A stretch of DNA of 64,000 nt from Labia minor (GCA_963082975.1 OY720348.1:17103146-17167145); one strand, 5' to 3'; shown: positions 22,116 to 34,560, counted from the stretch's first letter. Made by a program: numbers and translations. The notes: a model not told the origin generated them from the sequence alone.

Positions 22116-25100
22116 TTACTTGGTATGAATAAGTTTCTCTAAACAATTTGAAATAGACTCTTCTCTTATATTCCTGTTGCTTGTACCAGGTTCATTCTGG
22201 TCTGGTTCTGCAAATCTTGTATCAACACTTAAAAGATTATAAGTACCTCCACATGTGTAATGATGTAATTCAAATCTAAAAACAAATGATTTATTATTAA
22301 TTGGTATTTATAAATTGATATTGATTTAATATTTCTTTTAATGATAGAAATGAAATACCTTCTTTCGGCATGATAATTCCGTAAAAGTTCTTTGTTTGTA
22401 TTAAATAAGACACCATAATGACTGTTACAACTGATCACCCAAATGGGCACGGATGGTGTTTTGAGTCTTGACCCAGGGATTCTCGATTCATCTGCAAAGT
22501 TTTCAAATGCATCATCCCATAACAAGAAACCCACTTCACTTCTTGAAAGAATGCCAAAATGAGGAACCGCCTGTAATAAAAAAGAACAAATTTAAAAAGA
22601 AACAGAAGGAATTTAAGGAAATGTAATTGCAGTCTACATAATGATCTTCATCTCCAACATAAATAATTCCATTATGAAGAAAACAAGTAGCTCGTCCGCT
22701 AAGTAGTAACATAACTACAGCCATAGAACCTTCTTCAGCAGCTGAAATCAAACTAAAGCTCTTCTCAGGCTCCAAATCGGATTGAAGTCTAGAAAAAAAA
22801 TGTCCAAATGAAATATATATATATATATATATTCATATATATATAGAAATTTGAAATACTTAGAAAGACCGCGAGTGAACACGGCACTATATAATAAAAT
22901 CAAACAACCAAATCCGGACTCATCCTGGAACTAAAAAAACTCATTAATAAATTATTAGTTATTTCAATCTCATATCTACGTACATGATAAGCCAATGAAA
23001 CAAGACGATTCAAAATAAAATAAAATAAAAACATTCATTATTTGATATATTCTATTTTTCTTTATTATTAAATTTATTGATATAAACGTCAGTGATGTAT
23101 TGGTAAAATGAGAAGTAAGGGAACGCATAGTGGGAGCAAAAAGTCATATTTTCAACAAACTATTTTTTTCCATATAAGTATTTATTTTTCCCCCGCGTTC
23201 CCCTCCCAATACACCACTGATAAACGTGAACTACTTGAATGGGAATTTTATGTATGACCTCAACAAATGGTCATTTATTTCGTCTACTTTCATTGACTTA
23301 CTCTGTATATTTTGATATACTATATATATATTTATTACCTGGGCAATGGCACGTTTAATAGCAAATTGTAGATCTTCTAAAGTTGTATATTCATAAAGAT
23401 TCAACTAATAGTTTATAAAAAAAAAGAAAAAAAGTGTAAATTATATTTATTTAAAAACAAGAAATATTTATTTCATTACTTTAAAATAGAAAAATAAAAG
23501 AAAATAAGAGAGTAAAAAATATTGAGCATTTTAGGAGGACGTAAACCTGACACAATGAATGTAATCCTCATAAAGTTTAGTCCTTGCCTAGCTGTGCCCC
23601 GGCAAATTCGGCTCTATGATATTAATGTGAAAATGAATAAGAATAAAGTAGAGTGATCAATGAGTCGTATTACTTTAGTTCTTATTATACCCTTAGTCCC
23701 ACAATAATAATAATGATTTTCACTTTATCTGTTTGTTGTAAGAGGCAATTTTAAGATGTATGCCATCACAGTGATCATATATAATTAAAAATTAACCATA
23801 TATTTTAATTATTTACTTTTTCAGTACATCCATCTGGTATATAATCTTGGTTTATTGATATATAAGAAACACTTCCAGGTAAAACTAAACAAACCAGACG
23901 TTTTTCTCCGATATTCCATAAAATATCTGCTAAAGCCATCCATAAGGCTTCCGTTTGTCTCTGTTCATTTGGCATTAATAATCTGTAAACAAGAATTGTT
24001 TTTGAAAAATTAATATAATATAAATGAAAATAAAATTAAAAAAATTATTTTAATTAAAAGTATGACCTCATGGGATGCTCTTCCCTTCGTCCACCTTTCA
24101 TCTCCTGGAAGAGGAGTTGTCGGATAATATGAGCCTGAACTACGGTGAGAAGTCCACGGGTCGTGTTTCGTTGGGATTTAATCCCGTAGGCAAGCGGTGT
24201 GTTCTGATCTCGCATGACCATTCCTGCACGGAGCCATTCGCCTCGTGGAAGAAGGTTCGATGTCCCGAAGACAAGTTGACGAACTTCCTGATGGGAATGA
24301 ATAAAAATAATTGCTAATGAAATTTAAAATAAAAAAAAAAAAAATTAAAATAAAATATTATGAAATATTTATATGAATCATCTCCTTTTTGATCGAATAT
24401 TGATCGATGATTGGAATTACAAATATAAAACAAAATTTCAGTGTCGGTGATGATTTCAAAGAATATACATTTTAATTTATTTATGCCAATACAAGAATGG
24501 TATTCCAAGTGACCTGACTATCAGAATTGGTTTCAATTTCACTTATAGAAAAAAATAAGTTGATCTGTGGCCAGGCGCAGAACCGACCGACGGTTTGAAA
24601 TAAATTAATTTCCAGCTACATAAACAATTTCAAATATTTTAAATGTATCTATTAATGCAATAAAAAACAGATATGGATAGAACATAAATATTTTTAATTT
24701 AATTTTATTTATAATATATTATATAAGTAGGAGCTGGATGTGACGCCATGAAGGGCTGGGTGACGTCATATACTTTTAAATTAAGAAAAAACTAATAAAT
24801 ATGATTTTCCCGAGGATAAAACCAATACAAAGTGCATGATTCGTGGAGATATGTAAAATTCTCTTCATGTGAAATTTGGTGTGAAAATAACCCTTCCCTT
24901 CCTATCGTCGGTCGGTAATACTACTACTTCCGGTTTCCGGATATACACCAAAAGTTGATCCATTCATCATACTGATGCATTAAGTAAATATACCAAATTT
25001 CATCAAAATCCGTTGAGCCGTTCAAGCTGTGAACATCTATACGGACGGACGGACGGACAGACATCATGCTAAAAATACTTTTTTCTGTTAAGAAAATGCA

Positions 25101-27475
25101 TGATTCGTGGAGATATGTAAAAATCTCCACAGGTGAAATTTGGTATGAAAACAATACCTCACTATCGACGGTCGGTAAAAAATGGTCTCAGATGGTAGGA
25201 AAACTGAGAATCAGGAATACTTCTTGATTGGGGTTATTTAATTCTACAAATTCACATACGTTACAAGACGAAATTGATTTAAACGAACATCATTGATCTT
25301 AAAATGAAATTCCAAATAATAAGGAAAATTTCTAAAAAAATTTTAATTAAAACTTAAAAATTAAACTCAAAGTTTAAATTTAATAATTCTTCTCTATTTT
25401 TTTTAAGTTTAATTAATTATTATTATATTTTTTTTTATTTTAGTTAAATTATCAATTATAAATTTACATCTAGTTTTTTTTATAATTATCTAATTATAAT
25501 TTTTAATATATATATAATATATTTTTATTAATGTTTTTAATATATATTTAATTATTGGACTCTTAATAAGTTTGTCTTTTTTATTAAAAATCAAATATTC
25601 AGTCATCCATCTATTTTATTAGTAAGTCTAAACCAGCACTCTCAACCAAAACTCTCAATTAAATTTAAATTAAAGACCAATGATTGAAGGGAGAGAAAAA
25701 AATTTTCTTTATACGAGGGCAGGTCAATAAGTCCGTGACTTTTTGAATGAAACACAGGTTTTTGCAAAATTAAAATTAGTTTATTTTTTTAACGTAGTTT
25801 CCTTTGAGCTCTATACTCTTCGTCCAACGTTTCTCCGATTTTTTTATCCCTTCCAAAAAATAAGATTTGTCGAGGACATCAAAATAGGTATTTGTTTGTG
25901 AGATGATTTCATTGTTGGAGTCAAATCTCTTTCCACTGAGCCATTTCTTCAGGTTTGGATACAAGAAATAGTCATTCGGGGCTAATTCCGGAGAATAGGG
26001 CGAATGAGGAAGTAATTCATATTCCTTCTTCTTCTCCCTTTAGGAGTTTGACTATCATCATGACTAGGATAGCCTTAGAAGCTGCCCAGCCATGATAATT
26101 TTTCTTGGGAATGTTAATGCGGTGGTTTCCCGTTGCCTTCCGCATGTATAGAACCAGGAACTGACACTTCCTGGAGCCGGAGGCAGCTGATGTTAAATTG
26201 AATTTTATTAGAAAAATTTGTTCTTAGTTGGAATCGAACGCCGACTTCTTGTGTAGAAAATTGCTACGCTACACTCTCGGCTAGCTGCCTCCTATATATT
26301 CACATATCCCAATTCATGAATTTTCATCGAAATTACGAGGTAGTCTGCTATCAATGAATGCCAAACAAAAAACAAAAGACCCAGCTGGTTCCAATTTCGA
26401 TAGGAGTCCGCTAATAGTTTCCTGCTGACAAGAGCAGTGTTGCCATTTCATTTAAGAGACAGGAAATTCAAAAAGTCACGGACTTATTGACCTACCCTCG
26501 TAACATGAATATATAATTTATTTATTGTATAACAATCTTTAGTGATGGAGAACTTAAAATCAAGACTGCCCCTCCTTAAAACCTCTTCCACCTTGTTATT
26601 GAAATTTATAAAAAGAACAAAAAAAAAACTAAAAACCTAAAGATAATTTAACATAACGGTGTATATCAATCACATTTGCCTCATTACTAAATGAAAACTG
26701 AAATAAATCAATGATTTACTCACAACGGCTTCATCGGCGGTGATCGGTCTTCCGTTGACGATTCTCAGGTCGGAGCTGCCTCGTAGGTGTCGCGGGTACA
26801 TAACCCGTTCTGCAGGGATACCAGGTCCAGCGACGAAATTAGACTCGCATCTGACGGGATAGGTTCACCTTCTCTTTATTGTACGCTACGTTCTGACGGA
26901 ATTTCACCCTTTATACATTTCCATCCTCTTTATATAACACCCCCATTATATGAAAATAACCGATCAGGTAATAATAATAATAATAATAATAAAAAATACT
27001 CTTCCATCACTCTCGAAATTTCAAAGTTTTGAAAATAATTTATTATTCGGATTAATTATAAAACGAATTATACGTGCTAGACTCTCTAATAAGCAATTCT
27101 AATTCTAGCTTAAACTGTCAGAGGAGAAACACGAACCCATCAACTGTCACGAATATCATAGATGAGATTAATATTACTACAATAACTACTATAACTACTA
27201 TACTTTTTTTAACACCACCTTAATCACTAATTAAAACGGATAGGCGTTAAATAGAGCGAAAACATAAAAAAAAAATAATAATAAATACATTTTTCTTTTT
27301 TTTTTTTTTACTTTTTCTTTTTTATTTTGTTATATTAAAATAAATATAAAAAATAATTGTACTCACCTGTATCTTTAATATTACGACGAGTATTACGCGA
27401 TTGTCCATTATCGGTAACAATTTTATGCCCAAAAATAACTTTCGGTTTATTTGGACTTTCATTAGCCTCAGCCAT
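22116..27475 (-). CDS. MINDY4B: MINDY-4B-like protein, probable inactive deubiquitinase
   Basis: Nine minus-strand exons (27475-27367, 26809-26724, 24287-24067, 23982-23817, 23404-23339, 22930-22860, 22788-22638, 22570-22359, 22275-22116) give 413 residues with matching phases. The MINDY catalytic-fold words are present: LVFGTSNLLPRGEWL, LAYGIK...RGLLTVVQAHII, ALWMALADILW, DESGFGCLILLYSAVFTRGL, then SEVGFLLWDDAFEN and LKTPSVPIWVISCNSHYGVL. MINDY enzymes cut Lys48-linked polyubiquitin. Here the block that reads GGPCG in active MINDY-4 reads NTTRG, so arginine (about 109) stands at the catalytic cysteine, while the later SHY histidine remains. That agrees with the MINDY-4B pseudoenzyme group. 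The exon 2 acceptor has a weak pyrimidine tract but fits the phase. Introns hold a MITE, an R1 repeat and a mariner with a nested SINE. Confidence 0.85.
23090..23219. mobile_element. hAT MITE in MINDY4B intron
   Basis: 130 bp, with ends CAGTGATGTATTGG and the complement of CAGTGGTGTATTGG, flanked by a perfect 8-bp duplication ATAAACGT (23,082-89 and 23,220-27). Subterminal GGGAACGC/GCGTTCCC words are also inverted. The 8-bp target and CAGTG start are hAT marks. Confidence 0.92.
24826..25180 (-). repeat. Dispersed repeat family R1, copy 2 (partly tandem)
   Basis: Same words as 9,491-9,790 (CCTATCGTCGGTCGGTAA, ATGATTCGTGGAGATATG, CCGTTGAGCCGTTC). A partial second unit at 24,826-24,925 precedes the fuller one, so part of the element is repeated in tandem. 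It lies in the MINDY4B intron between exons 2 and 3. Confidence 0.75.
25714..26500 (-). mobile_element. Mariner element, internally deleted, with nested SINE
   Basis: Terminal repeats start CGAGGGCAGGTCAATAAG and are mirrored at the right end (ATTGACCTACCCTCG), with TA on both sides. On the minus strand it keeps only the C-terminal transposase part: PNLKKWLSGKRFDSNNEI, SYFLEGIKKSEKRWTK, ELKGNYV. The N-terminal helix-turn-helix and first catalytic residues are missing, so it cannot move itself. A SINE (26,035-26,293) interrupts the transposase remnant. Confidence 0.85.
26035..26293 (-). mobile_element. tRNA-derived SINE nested in mariner
   Basis: On the minus strand the head reads GGAGGCAGCTAGCCGAGAGT (A-box-like) and then GCGTTCGATTCCAAC (B-box-like), followed by a body with GGAAGGCAACGGGAAACC and ATCATGGCTGGGCAGC words and a (GAA)n-type 3' tail. 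Short ATATTC repeats (26,029-34 and 26,296-301) may be its target duplication. Comparison with the mariner at 63,160-63,260 shows the interruption. Confidence 0.75.
26503..26690. repeat. Flank shared with the mariner at 62.8-63.5 kb
   Basis: The 188 bp right of the mariner match, in reverse complement, 62,825-63,030, which borders the other mariner copy: GATGGAGAACTTAAAA, AAATTTATAAAAAGAACAAA, ATATCAATCACATTTGCC, CTCATTACTAAAT. Homology stops there. Here the sequence lies inside MINDY4B intron 2, just before exon 2. Confidence 0.8.
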
Positions 27476-29059
27476 GATTAGATTTTTTTTATAAATAATG
27501 GATAGCAATTTTGCAGTGGCCTATTCATTGCTGGATTAAGTAGTATAATCCATCGAGTCGTGCGTGGTACTGAAGGGCAACCGTCCGGTGCACTTCCATT
27601 TATTGCCAGGTGTGCAAAGGTGGGTGGGTGGGAGAAAGAAAGGGGAGGGAGTGGGTGTTGAAGCTGTTGCTCAGGTAACATCTATTCATAACCCCCACTT
27701 GAGAAAATATTTAATTGAATTTAACTGTAGCCAGTCTTTAAGAAAGATCTATTCTATTATTTTTTGTTAAAATTAAAATGAAACTTAAAAAGCATGTTAA
27801 AGTTTTTATAGATAAGATAAATATTTGACTGAGACAAGTGATAGACACTTTGAAATTAGTTTGCTCTTGTGATTTTTATTTTTTTAAACAATTTTGATTA
27901 AATTTTATAAAAGTCCTTTAGAAGAAGTTTTATTGCATCCCTATATTATTATTTTTACTATCTCTGACAAGTTTCTCAAAAGGGTGTGTGTGTGGGGGGG
28001 GGGGGGGGCATTATCATTTAACTAAAATATGATGTTTCAACTAAATTTATGAAACTCAAATATCAAAAAAAAAAAAAAAAAAAAAATTAAAATTAAAATA
28101 GTTTCATTTTAAAATGTGAAAATAAATCTTTTAAAAAACAATAAGTAATTAGAAGTTATTATAATTTAAATTTTAAAATAAATTAAAAATACAGATTGAT
28201 TACTTTTATGGATGAAGATTGTATTTTTTTGTAATTTTTCAATCAATCATTTATTTGTTATATATAAGGCACCCAATTTTTACTATCTCGCCAAATTTTC
28301 GATGTCGAGATTTTGATGTTTCTATACGTTTGAAGGCTCCCGAGTCATTTTCACTAAGGTTGAGAAAAATGTATGTGTGTGTGTGTGAGTGTATGTCGAC
28401 AAGAAAAAACTGTTTGAGCTAGAATAATGAAATTTGGTACAAGGGCATTATTCAAAATTCGTAGTTTTCTATCAACTTTTGAGAAATGTAGTTCAGAAGA
28501 GGACCATTACCTACCACGTTTTCATTTTTTTCCTCTAAACTGACCGTAAAAATAAAGATATATGTTTCTAAGTTTTTCAAAATTGTATAAAACTGCTATA
28601 TATAGAATTTCAGCATGATTGAAAATACCGGAATAAATTTTTTAAATTTTGACTTAAAAATTGAAGGTAAAGGTTTTAAATTGAAATTTTCTAAATATAA
28701 AAAATTAAATTTAATTTAAATATAATATATGTTAATTAACCCAATTCAAATTTGCGAGATAGTTGAGTGGAGACACTCCAGATTTTTTTAATTTATATTG
28801 AATTAAAAATAACTTATATTATAGAATTAATATCTCAATCATCATTATTGGTAAATTTTAATAAAAATAATAAATAATAAAAATAATAATGGGGACATTA
28901 ATAATTCGTTAGCATTAACATTCAGCAAGCAGGACAAACCAAGATCAAGTTATTTTCTAATAATTAATAACTACTCTCGGCTCTAGAAATTGACAATTCT
29001 TGGTTCTAGATGCAGAGTGACTTCAGAACAAGCAACAAACCGTGACCCGCGAGAAGAAC
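27476..29059. other. Upstream of MINDY4B and repeat-rich spacer
   Basis: Directly upstream of the MINDY4B ATG (27,480-27,680) is a CACCC/GGGTGGG-rich patch, a plausible promoter. Further right are a 14-nt G run at 27,997-28,010, a poly(A) tract and a dispersed repeat (28,262-28,700). No exon was recognised. Confidence 0.45.
28262..28700 (+). repeat. Dispersed repeat with TG microsatellite, copy 2
   Basis: Shares CATTTTCACTAAGG, TGAGAAAAATGT and (TG)n with the reverse complement of 6,816-6,960. After the TG run it continues with AATAATGAAATTTGGTAC and GAAATGTAGTTCAGAAGAGG, words of a type common in arthropod non-autonomous retroelements. Borders are uncertain. Confidence 0.5.
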
Positions 29060-29154
29060 AATCCAAATTATTGATAGATCAGATGAAATAACGTAAAACA
29101 AGATCTAAGATGTATAAGAGAAGATGAGCGATGAAAGGTCATACCAGAGATGGA

Positions 29155-29640
29155 AATAAAAAGAAGAAACAAGGAAGACCGTCAAAAAACGAAAAAAAAA
29201 AAAAAATGAAAATATTCTTGCAAACCAGCAAAGAAATATGGATAAACTTTTAAGTGATCTTCAAGGGTTTATTCGCATAATAATAATAATAATAATAATA
29301 ACAATAAAAATAAAAATATTCTAATAAATTACGTTGGTTTAATTCTAGTTACCATAATAAAAAGAAGAAACAAGGAAGACCGTCAAAAAACGAAAAAAAA
29401 AAAAATGAAAATATTCTTGCAAACCAGCAAAGAAATATGGATAAACTTTTAAGTGATCTTCAAGGTTTTATTCGCATAATAATAATAATAATAATAACAA
29501 TAAAAATAAAAATATTCTAATAAATTACTTTTAAGTGATCTTCAAGGGTTTATTCGCATAATAATAATAATAATAATAACAATAAAAATAAAAATATTCT
29601 AATAAATTACGTTGGTTTAATTTATTTCTAGTTACCATAA
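29155..29640 (+). repeat. Local triplication with AATAAT microsatellite
   Basis: A block of about 170 bp (GAAGAAACAAGGAAGACCGT ... GATCTTCAAGGGTTTATTCG ... (ATA)n ... AATATTCTAATAAATTA) occurs nearly complete at 29,155-29,330 and 29,357-29,526, and partially at 29,527-29,610. Unit 2 has it once (42,830-43,000), so the copies grew by tandem duplication in unit 1 or were lost in unit 2. Confidence 0.85.
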
Positions 29641-31364
29641 CTAAAAATCAAACTATTATTATTATATTTTATTAATTTTATAATTAATTGAAAATTTATT
29701 AATTTCTTATTTTATTAAATGTGTTACAAATAAAAATGTATTCGAATTTATTTAACTATTACGTTCGAGATGTCTATTTTCAATAAAAAATTAACGAAAT
29801 TTTAATTTTTGAAATGGAGAATTTAGTAAGAGAGGTTGTATACATCACAGGGGCAAAGAAAATGAGTGAAAATAAAAAAAAAACTAATTATGTAAATTCA
29901 ATTATATATATGTCTTTATATTTAATGTTTTAATTAATAAAAATAAAAGTAAAATTCCATATTCAATTTAAATTGATAAAATAGAATAATAATACTAATA
30001 AAAACGTTATCAAATACCTATTAGAAACGTTGAGAAATGTAATTATTGTAGTTGGTGTCTTTGAGAAATTGTTGATAGTTTTATTAAGTAGTTCAGGTTG
30101 ACGAACTTTCAAAATATATGATACTATCTTCGTACGAAAATGGACGAACTTCTTTTTTATTCTTGCATTTTCCCGTTGGGCGGAATCTGTAAAACATTGT
30201 TTTTATTTTATTATTATTATTATTTTTTAAATAAAAATTTAAAAATTTATTTAGACTTCAATACAGAAAACATTTATATTTATTTATTTATTTTTTAATG
30301 TGATAATAATAATTGTCTATTTATTTTAAATGGCGGCATGAGCCACCGGCGGTACATGGCGGTGAGAACGTGTTAATGTGCATAATAATAATAATAATAA
30401 TAATTGTTAATTAAAATAAAATGTTAATTGAATTTTAGATTTAGATAGATTGGCGGTTAATTGTTTCTTGTTTGTGTTGTCACTACAATTTTAATGATTT
30501 TCTAAATAAATCCGAAAAGCTGTTAAATCATCATCTTGACTATTAAAGTTTCAATAATAATAAATTAACTGTTTTCTTTTGAATGGGACCGTTGCGTATG
30601 GGGTGAAAGTGGGGGAGTGGAAGGGTAAATTTGCACCTGTTTGTTTTAGGGGATGGTATGGTAGGTCTGGCAAGTGTCTGCAATCGCTTGTTTCTCAGCT
30701 CCTTCTTTGTGTCCGGATCGATGGTTCGAAATTGGCTGAGACCCTCCTTTTTTCGCTGACAGCTGACGAATGGTTTCGAGGTGTTGTTTTGTTTACCTCG
30801 ACAAAAGCGAGCTGCTTAACACGAGGATCTCTGCCATTCACGGAATCGAATCAATCCATTTTCTTGAATGACAATGGAGACAATCCATTGGCGAATGAAA
30901 GAAGGGCAAAGGACATGGGGGTAGGTGGGGGGGGGGGGAGTGGAAAGGGACGAGACTCAGTCAAGTGCCTGAGATAAAGATCCCAATTTCTGATTGAATT
31001 AATTCTATTAATTCGAATGCTATTATAAAAAAGAATTCATTTTTCAATCAAATTCGATTAATTCAATTTATTTATTAATAAAAATAAATAAATCCTTTGA
31101 TTATTTTATAATATTGAAACTTTGTTTGAAATGTAAGATATTCATTAACTTATTTAAAAGAAAAAAAACAATACATTTTATATATATAATTAAAATATAA
31201 AACTCTAATATTTTGAGAATAAGTATAATTTTTTTTTATTTTTTTAAGAAAAGTATTCATCAATTTCCAAACATTTTTTAAGAGTATAACTATTATATAA
31301 TAAATGATCAATATATTTAAATTAATTATTTTTTCATTAAATAATAAAAATAAATATTTAATAC

Positions 31365-31835
31365 AATGGTTTCCAACCTGTATGTACCGGCGCCCCCCTT
31401 TTTATAAAATTAATTCTTGCGCCTCCCTTAATTTTTGTAATAATCTAATTTCATAAATACTCACATAATATAGTAATTTATTTAATGGGCTACAAAATAA
31501 CACATAAACATTACAATAAATAAAATAAATTATAATATAAATAATAATTTAATGAAATTGTGAGATGATTATTTTCAATAAAAGCTTTTCTTCTCTCTTT
31601 TAAAAAGACAATAATAAAATAATGGCAATTTTTCAAATAAACGCATTTTCATGGATTTGGATAATACTTTACCAGTGAGTACTTTTGCAATTCCAAATAA
31701 ATATTTTTTATGAAATTTTTTCGGGCTTCTTCTAGTTTACGAGATAAAAATTATTAAAATTTGCATATAAATCCATTGATATTCTATTTAGCTAGCATGT
31801 TTTATCCGTTTGACTACCAGAGGGCGCACTAATTT
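31365..31835 (+). mobile_element. hAT-like non-autonomous element, copy 2
   Basis: Starts CAATGGTTTCCAACCTGTAT, then a C-rich GCGCCCCCCTTT segment, then the body shared with 9,808-10,124 (GGATTTGGATAATACTTT, AAATCCATTGATATTC, CAGAGGGCGCAC). No clear right terminal repeat was found. Confidence 0.55.
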
Positions 31836-31997
31836 TCAGTTTTTATTTTTGAAAATTAAAAAATTAATTAAATGATTTTCCTATATCCAAACCGAAAATT
31901 AATGAATAAGTGAATTAGTCAATAAAACATTACTTAATGGCACATTTCGACGTTCATTACTAATCTGTCAAACTTAAAAAATCTTTATTTTAATAAT

Positions 31998-32115
31998 AAG
32001 AGGCCCGAAAAAATTTCATAAGAAAAGTTTATTTGGAAATGCAAAAAGAACCCACTGGTAAAGTATTATCCAAATCCACGAAAATGTGTTTATTTGAATA
32101 ATTACCAATAATTAA
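31998..32115 (-). repeat. Inverted partial copy of the neighbouring hAT-like element
   Basis: About 115 bp read in reverse complement match 31,636-31,750 (ATTTTCGTGGATTTGGATAA, GAAATTTTTTCGGGC). With the sister copy it forms an inverted repeat with a spacer of about 250 bp. Confidence 0.7.
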
Positions 32116-32454
32116 TATCAATCTTATAATATATTAATTAAAAAAAAAATTATTTTATTGAAAATTTATTATTGGTCAAAATTGTTAATGGTCCATCTGA
32201 TTTTATTTCTAATTACCTTTGATCATTAATTTCCAATTGACAATTAATTCTAAATTTAATTAAACCTATTCCCCTCTGATTTGAAGTTGGACAAAGATGT
32301 GATTTCTCTTCTATATAAAGATATAAAATCATCAAAGAGCTACGGAGAGAATAGAGCCAATAAAATGAGGGAATTTAAATGAGGAATATGGAGTGTACAA
32401 AGTTTATGAGCCAGGTGCATTTCAAATTACATTAAGGGAAGCTTAAAATTATGA

Positions 32455-32578
32455 TTTAGGTAGGGATATGAAGGAGTTGGGAGAGAGTGAGAGTTGGATG
32501 GGGAGGCTCAGGACGTTTGGAGGAGTATGGTTGCTGTGGTCAGGAAATTTAAAGTTCCGTAGAACTACAGAAATAGAT
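32455..32578 (+). mobile_element. Short LINE 3' fragment
   Basis: Degenerate copy of the terminal LINE segment: AGGTAGGGATATGAAGGAGTTGG, then TTTGGAGGAGTATGGTTGCT and AGTTCCGTAGAACTACAG before a short GATA end. Too short to code. Confidence 0.6.
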
Positions 32579-33270
32579 AAAAATTCTAAATTTAAATTAT
32601 AAAAAAAAACATAATTGTGCTTTTCCTAATATTTATGATATAATTTAATAAAAATTCGCGGTATTTTGAAATTTAATTAATAAATAACAAATTTATATGA
32701 ATGTAATTTATTTCTTTGATTTATTAATATTTTATTTGAAATGATCTTTTGGAGTAAACATTTTTTTTAAAACCTGAAATAGTACTTGGAATATTCAAGT
32801 ACAAAAGGGATATTATGTGTAAAAATATCCTATCAATTTGTCTCCTATTTCTTCCCTCTCATTCCAATTTTCTGTCACTATCCTTCTCTCAAATAAAATT
32901 GAAAATAGTATAAGATAACTGACATTTGAATTCATATTTATATCTTATATTCCTCTTTCTATATTTTTAATATTTTCTATACATGCCAAGCAAATAAGAT
33001 ATTTTGTTTTTGATTTGTTTCAAGATCGTTTTCAAATTTTTATTTTGGTTTATTATTATTATTATTTTTTTTTTTAATTTCCATTTGTTGGATTGGATTG
33101 AAAGACGATGCTTCTCAATTTTCTCTCAAAGCCATCAAAGTTATTTTGCGTGGTCCCAACTTGGGAAATGGCAGGTGGTAAAGGTTAGATAAGTATTCGA
33201 TCCTATCTCTCGAAATCATGCCGAACAAGAGAATTTGAATGAGGAACGTCACGCAAATCAGCTCGGGTCT

Positions 33271-33299
33271 TATAAATACTCGGTTACTACCCTCCTCAG
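33271..33299 (+). promoter_or_regulatory. Possible TATA/initiator core promoter
   Basis: TATAAATA at 33,271-33,278 is followed 25-28 nt later by TCAG (33,296-33,299), the arthropod initiator core. A second pair, TATAAATT at 33,351 and TCAGTTT at 33,390, is spaced less well. The region is richer in G and C than its flanks, but no coding exon was found downstream. It is absent from unit 2, which lacks 33,007-35,120. Confidence 0.25.
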
Positions 33300-33557
33300 C
33301 CCACCACTCCGCCCATCCCTCAAAGGTTAATCATCAGCAAACTTATGCTCTATAAATTTAGCATAACCTTCTTGATTAAGTATATACATTCAGTTTGAGT
33401 TCCAGTTCGATTGAAACATTGCAAAAACTTATCTATCTAGAGGTATATACATATGAAAAATAATTAAATTATTTGGAGAAGGGCGGAGTATTTCCTGAGG
33501 ATGCTCATTAATCAAGATCAAAAAAAGAATCAGTTATTATCTCTCTTCTCTCTTATC

Positions 33558-33597
<40 letters not shown>

Positions 33598-33845
33598 GAG
33601 AGTGACTCATCTAGAGTCACATTACACCTTGAGAAAGCTCTTTTTTGCCCTTAATTTTGAATTAACTCTTAATGCTAGCAGATGTATAGAAACTGCAGCA
33701 CAATAAAATTGTCAGATGGGTTTTAATTCAATTTGAAAAGCAGCTTAGAACTTATTAAGTTTTTTTATTTTTAGAACAAATCTAGTAAATTTCATATAAA
33801 ATTTCGATAATTGTAAAATTAAATTTAATAACAATATTTTGATGA

Positions 33846-34560
33846 AGTATGAAACCGGAATTTTTTTGTAAATATTCCACGTCGGTTATTTGAAAATTGT
33901 AAAAAATATTTTATTTAAAATAGTCCCCATTGGAATTTATACATTTTCCCCACCTCTTCGGCAGGTTATGAATGCCTTGCCAAAAAACAAGCAAACCAGT
34001 TGTCGAGCCATTTTCGTTTATTTTAATACGAATCGAGGTGTTGTTCAGCGAGTGCATGTTCCAATGATGCGAATAAAGACTGCGAATCAGACTGAACCAA
34101 GTCTGGAGAATAAGCCACATGGGCTAGTACTTGAACGCCTCGATCGTATCCGTGACCCGTTTTGCTGTGTATGAGGAGGTATTATCATGAAGCAAAATGA
34201 CTTTATGTTGCCTTTTTCCATATTCCGGTCGTTTTTCACGTATTGCTCGATTCAAATCGATTATTTGTTGTAGGTAGCGATCAGTGTTAATGGTTTCGCA
34301 AGGTTTTAGTAGCTCATAATATATTATACCCTATTTCGGTGGTTTCCCACGCTCATTGTTTCTAACGTCAAAATCACCACTTTTAAATTTTTTAATCCAC
34401 TCAAAGCATTTTGTTTTGCCAAGAGGAGGTTCACCGTATGCTTCGACAAGCATTCTATACGATTCTGCAGCAGTTTTCTTCAAATGATAGCAGAAAACCA
34501 ATGTGGTCCGCAAATCATAGTTCGTAGGAACAAAACTCGACATGGTTGAGGTTATAGAAA
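33846..34560 (-). mobile_element. Mariner element, internally deleted
   Basis: On the minus strand the N-terminal transposase region reads MSSFVPTNYDLRTTLVFCYH, then KTKCFEWIKKFKSGDFDV and RGKPPK, typical of a mariner DNA-binding domain. The sequence then jumps to the C-terminal part (INTDRYLQQIIDLNRAIREK, RPEYGKRQHKVILLHDN, later WQGIHNLPKRWGKCINSNGD). The middle is missing and the frame shifts between the pieces. End repeats were not confidently identified, and the whole element lies in the block missing from unit 2. Confidence 0.75.

Larger units (their letters stand above)
30049..32664. other. Block present only in unit 1
   Basis: Unit 2 joins the equivalents of 30,048 and 32,665 directly (at 47,123), sharing only a TTG-like microhomology. 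The block holds a CpG-richer stretch at 30,560-30,980 with a 132-codon plus-strand open frame of unknown meaning (Gly-rich end, no recognised domain), hAT-like repeat pieces and a LINE tail. The frame was not called as a gene; it may be a promoter or UTR. Confidence 0.55.

Noticed and set aside
24075-24317. 80-codon plus-strand frame
   Set aside because: Exactly opposite MINDY4B exon 3, which has clear family similarity on the minus strand.
26787-27032. 81-codon plus-strand frame
   Set aside because: Overlaps MINDY4B exon 2 and its intron and ends in an AAT repeat; no independent support.
29281-29300. ATA trinucleotide run as a functional element
   Set aside because: Such runs are frequent throughout this AT-rich DNA and vary between the tandem copies.
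30579-30977. 132-codon plus-strand open frame in the unit 1-only block
   Set aside because: No recognisable domain, a glycine run from a G-tract, no splice or repeat support, and absent from unit 2. It may be promoter or UTR sequence.
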